This document shows, piece by piece, positions 62,665 to 64,000 of a DNA stretch of 64,000 nt. Each line of letters starts with the position of its first letter. Positions within the stretch are counted from its first letter, which is position 1. The stretch spans positions 372,001 to 436,000 of the forward strand of contig NZ_JAUTDO010000002.1 of the NCBI RefSeq assembly GCF_030646165.1, read 5' to 3'. The DNA is from Conexibacter sp. CPCC 206217 (GTDB lineage: Bacteria; Actinomycetota; Thermoleophilia; Solirubrobacterales; Solirubrobacteraceae). A program made the translations under genes and the position numbers. The notes beneath the pieces are model-generated. The model saw only the letters and a list, made by a program, of their open reading frames with translations, did not search any database and was not told where the DNA came from.

Positions 62665-64000
62665 TCAGCTCTCGACGAAGTACTTGCCGGTCTGCCCGCC
62701 CGAGAACCAGCGCGAGGTGACGGTCTTCTTGCGCGTGAAGAAGTCGATCGCGTCGGTGCCGCAGGCGCCGACGTCGCCCAGGAAGGAGCTCTTCCAGCCG
62801 CCGAACGGGAAGAACGCGACCGGCGCGGCGACGCCGATGTTGACGCCGATCATGCCGACCTCGACCTCCTCCCGGTAGCGCCGCACGACGGCGCCCGACT
62901 CGGTGAAGATCGACGTGCCGTTGCCGTAGCGGCTCGCGTTCACGAGCGCGATCGCCTCGTCGAGGCTCGCGACGGGGATCACGGACAGCACCGGGCCGAA
63001 TATCTCCTCCCTGGCGACGAGCATCTGCGCGGAGACGTTCTCGAGCACGGTCGGGCCGACGAAGGCGCCGTTGGGGTCCGCCACCGGCCCGCGGCCGTCG
63101 AGCGCGAGCGACGCGCCCTCGTCGACGCCGATCTCGATCATGTCGGTCACGCGCGCGCGGGCGTCCTGCGAGACGACCGGCCCGAGGTCGGTGCCGGCCT
63201 GCATCCCGTCGCCCACCCGCAGTCTGTCCGCGGCCGCCACCAGCGGTTCGCGGATCTGCTCCCAGGCGCCGTCGACCGCGAGGATCACCGAGCCCGCCAT
63301 GCAGCGCTGCCCGGCGCCGCCGAAGGCGCTCGCGACGATGTTGGCGGCGACCTTGTCGGCGACCGCGTCCGGCATCACCACCATGTAGTTCTTCGCGCCG
63401 CCGAACGCCTGCACGCGCTTGCCGGTGGCGGCGGCGCGCTCATAGACGTAGGCCGCCGTCGCTGCCGATCCGACGAACGAGACCGCGTCGACCCCGGGTG
63501 CGTCGAGGAGCGCGTTGACCGCCGCCTCGCCGCCGTGGACGAGGTTGACGACCCCGGGCGGAAGCTCCAGCTGCTCCAGCAGCTCGAAGATCAGCTCGGG
63601 CACGAGCGGCGTCTGCTCCGAGGGCTTCAGCACGAGCGTGTTGCCGCAGCCGATCGCGAACGGCAGGAACCACATCGTCAGCATCGCCGGGAAGTTGAAC
63701 GGTGTGATCGCGGCGCAGACGCCGACCGGCTGGCGGAACGTCTCGCAGTCGACGCCGTTGGCGATCTGCCCGAGCGCGCGGCCCTGCATCGTCTGCGGGA
63801 TCGCGCAGGCGCACTCGATCGTCTCCAGCGCGCGCATCATCTCCAGCCGCGCGTCGAGGAGCGCCTTGCCGGTGTCGCGCGTCAGCAGCTCGGCGAAGTC
63901 CTCGAGTCGCTCCTCGACCAGCTGGCGAAGCCTGAACAGGAGCCGTGCCCGCTCGATCACGGGTCGCCGGCTCCACTGGGGCAGCGCCGCGCGCGCGGCG
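62665..64000 (-). CDS. mmsA: Methylmalonate-semialdehyde dehydrogenase (acylating), 5' end outside window
   Basis: An ALDH-superfamily CoA-acylating enzyme; the frame is open to base 64000, so the start lies upstream and GTG 63960 is internal. Features: PFNFPAMLTMWFLPFAIGCGNT, KPSEQTPLV, FVGSAATAAYVYERAA, GGAKNYMVVMPDA, catalytic Cys in GGAGQRCMAG, and the C-terminal FPFGGWKSSFLGD. It converts methylmalonate semialdehyde to propionyl-CoA in valine (or myo-inositol) breakdown. It lies 4 nt upstream of the E2 gene in one operon and would feed the carboxylase/mutase route. Confidence 0.9.
   Translation of the reverse strand, partial: AARAALPQWSRRPVIERARLLFRLRQLVEERLEDFAELLTRDTGKALLDARLEMMRALETIECACAIPQTMQGRALGQIANGVDCETFRQPVGVCAAITPFNFPAMLTMWFLPFAIGCGNTLVLKPSEQTPLVPELIFELLEQLELPPGVVNLVHGGEAAVNALLDAPGVDAVSFVGSAATAAYVYERAAATGKRVQAFGGAKNYMVVMPDAVADKVAANIVASAFGGAGQRCMAGSVILAVDGAWEQIREPLVAAADRLRVGDGMQAGTDLGPVVSQDARARVTDMIEIGVDEGASLALDGRGPVADPNGAFVGPTVLENVSAQMLVAREEIFGPVLSVIPVASLDEAIALVNASRYGNGTSIFTESGAVVRRYREEVEVGMIGVNIGVAAPVAFFPFGGWKSSFLGDVGACGTDAIDFFTRKKTVTSRWFSGGQTGKYFVES

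Overview
This window is a densely coded, very high-GC chromosomal segment of an actinobacterium. Gene content (actinobacterial acyl-CoA carboxylase with an epsilon-like subunit, APS-reductase sulfur assimilation, TANNNT-type leaderless promoters, a DUF6421 cluster, large secreted repeat proteins) and an unusual use of AGA for arginine suggest the Thermoleophilia/Solirubrobacterales (Conexibacter-like) lineage. That placement is an inference from style, not from a marker gene. No prophage, CRISPR array, rRNA operon or replication origin was seen.

Layout. 1-9 kb: 3' part of a methylmalonyl-CoA mutase gene, a secreted phosphatase with a collagen-like tail, a 997-aa secreted four-repeat protein, a small membrane protein and an acyl-CoA carboxylase beta subunit. 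9-21 kb: a ten-gene minus-strand deoxysugar (probably L-rhamnose) uptake and catabolism operon with a divergent GntR regulator. 21-23.4 kb: secreted SGNH hydrolase, GT-C-like glycosyltransferase and a small carboxylase epsilon-like protein. 23.4-30 kb: assimilatory sulfate reduction (sulfite reductase, APS reductase, TauE-type permease, CysD, CysN). 30-38 kb: PAP2 protein, biotin carboxylase/BCCP alpha subunit, GNAT, MBL hydrolase, dehalogenase-like HAD, sucCD, aminotransferase. 38-49 kb: DtxR regulator, SDR, LysR/EamA pair, ATP-dependent DNA ligase, secreted proteins, a TasA-like/SipW-like pair, a degenerate glycerate kinase, gpsA. 49-54 kb: HAD phosphatase and an AsnC / DUF6421 / SDR / threonine-aldolase-like cluster. 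54-59.5 kb: MrfA/YprA-like helicase, M23 peptidase, SBF transporter, rhomboid, DUF4267-like protein. 59.5-61.5 kb: tRNA-Phe followed by a gene-poor scar with a broken IS630 transposase. 61.5-64 kb: 2-oxoacid dehydrogenase E2 and a methylmalonate-semialdehyde dehydrogenase running off the window.

How the genes work together. Mutase, carboxylase alpha, beta and epsilon-like subunits, succinyl-CoA synthetase and methylmalonate-semialdehyde dehydrogenase together describe propionyl-CoA/branched-chain degradation into the TCA cycle, although they are scattered. The sulfur genes form an APS (not PAPS) route: ATP sulfurylase CysDN, iron-sulfur CysH, siroheme sulfite reductase. No APS kinase is present. 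The two sulfur transcripts share a promoter-proximal motif. The sugar operon mixes an isomerase with oxidative-pathway enzymes, lacks a kinase and a recognised aldolase, and contains an MBL-fold protein with its metal motif erased.

The strongest global signal is transcriptional: about twenty genes carry a TANNNT hexamer 6-11 nt upstream of an ATG/GTG/TTG, usually with no Shine-Dalgarno sequence. This predicts widespread leaderless mRNAs and helps decide several start codons.
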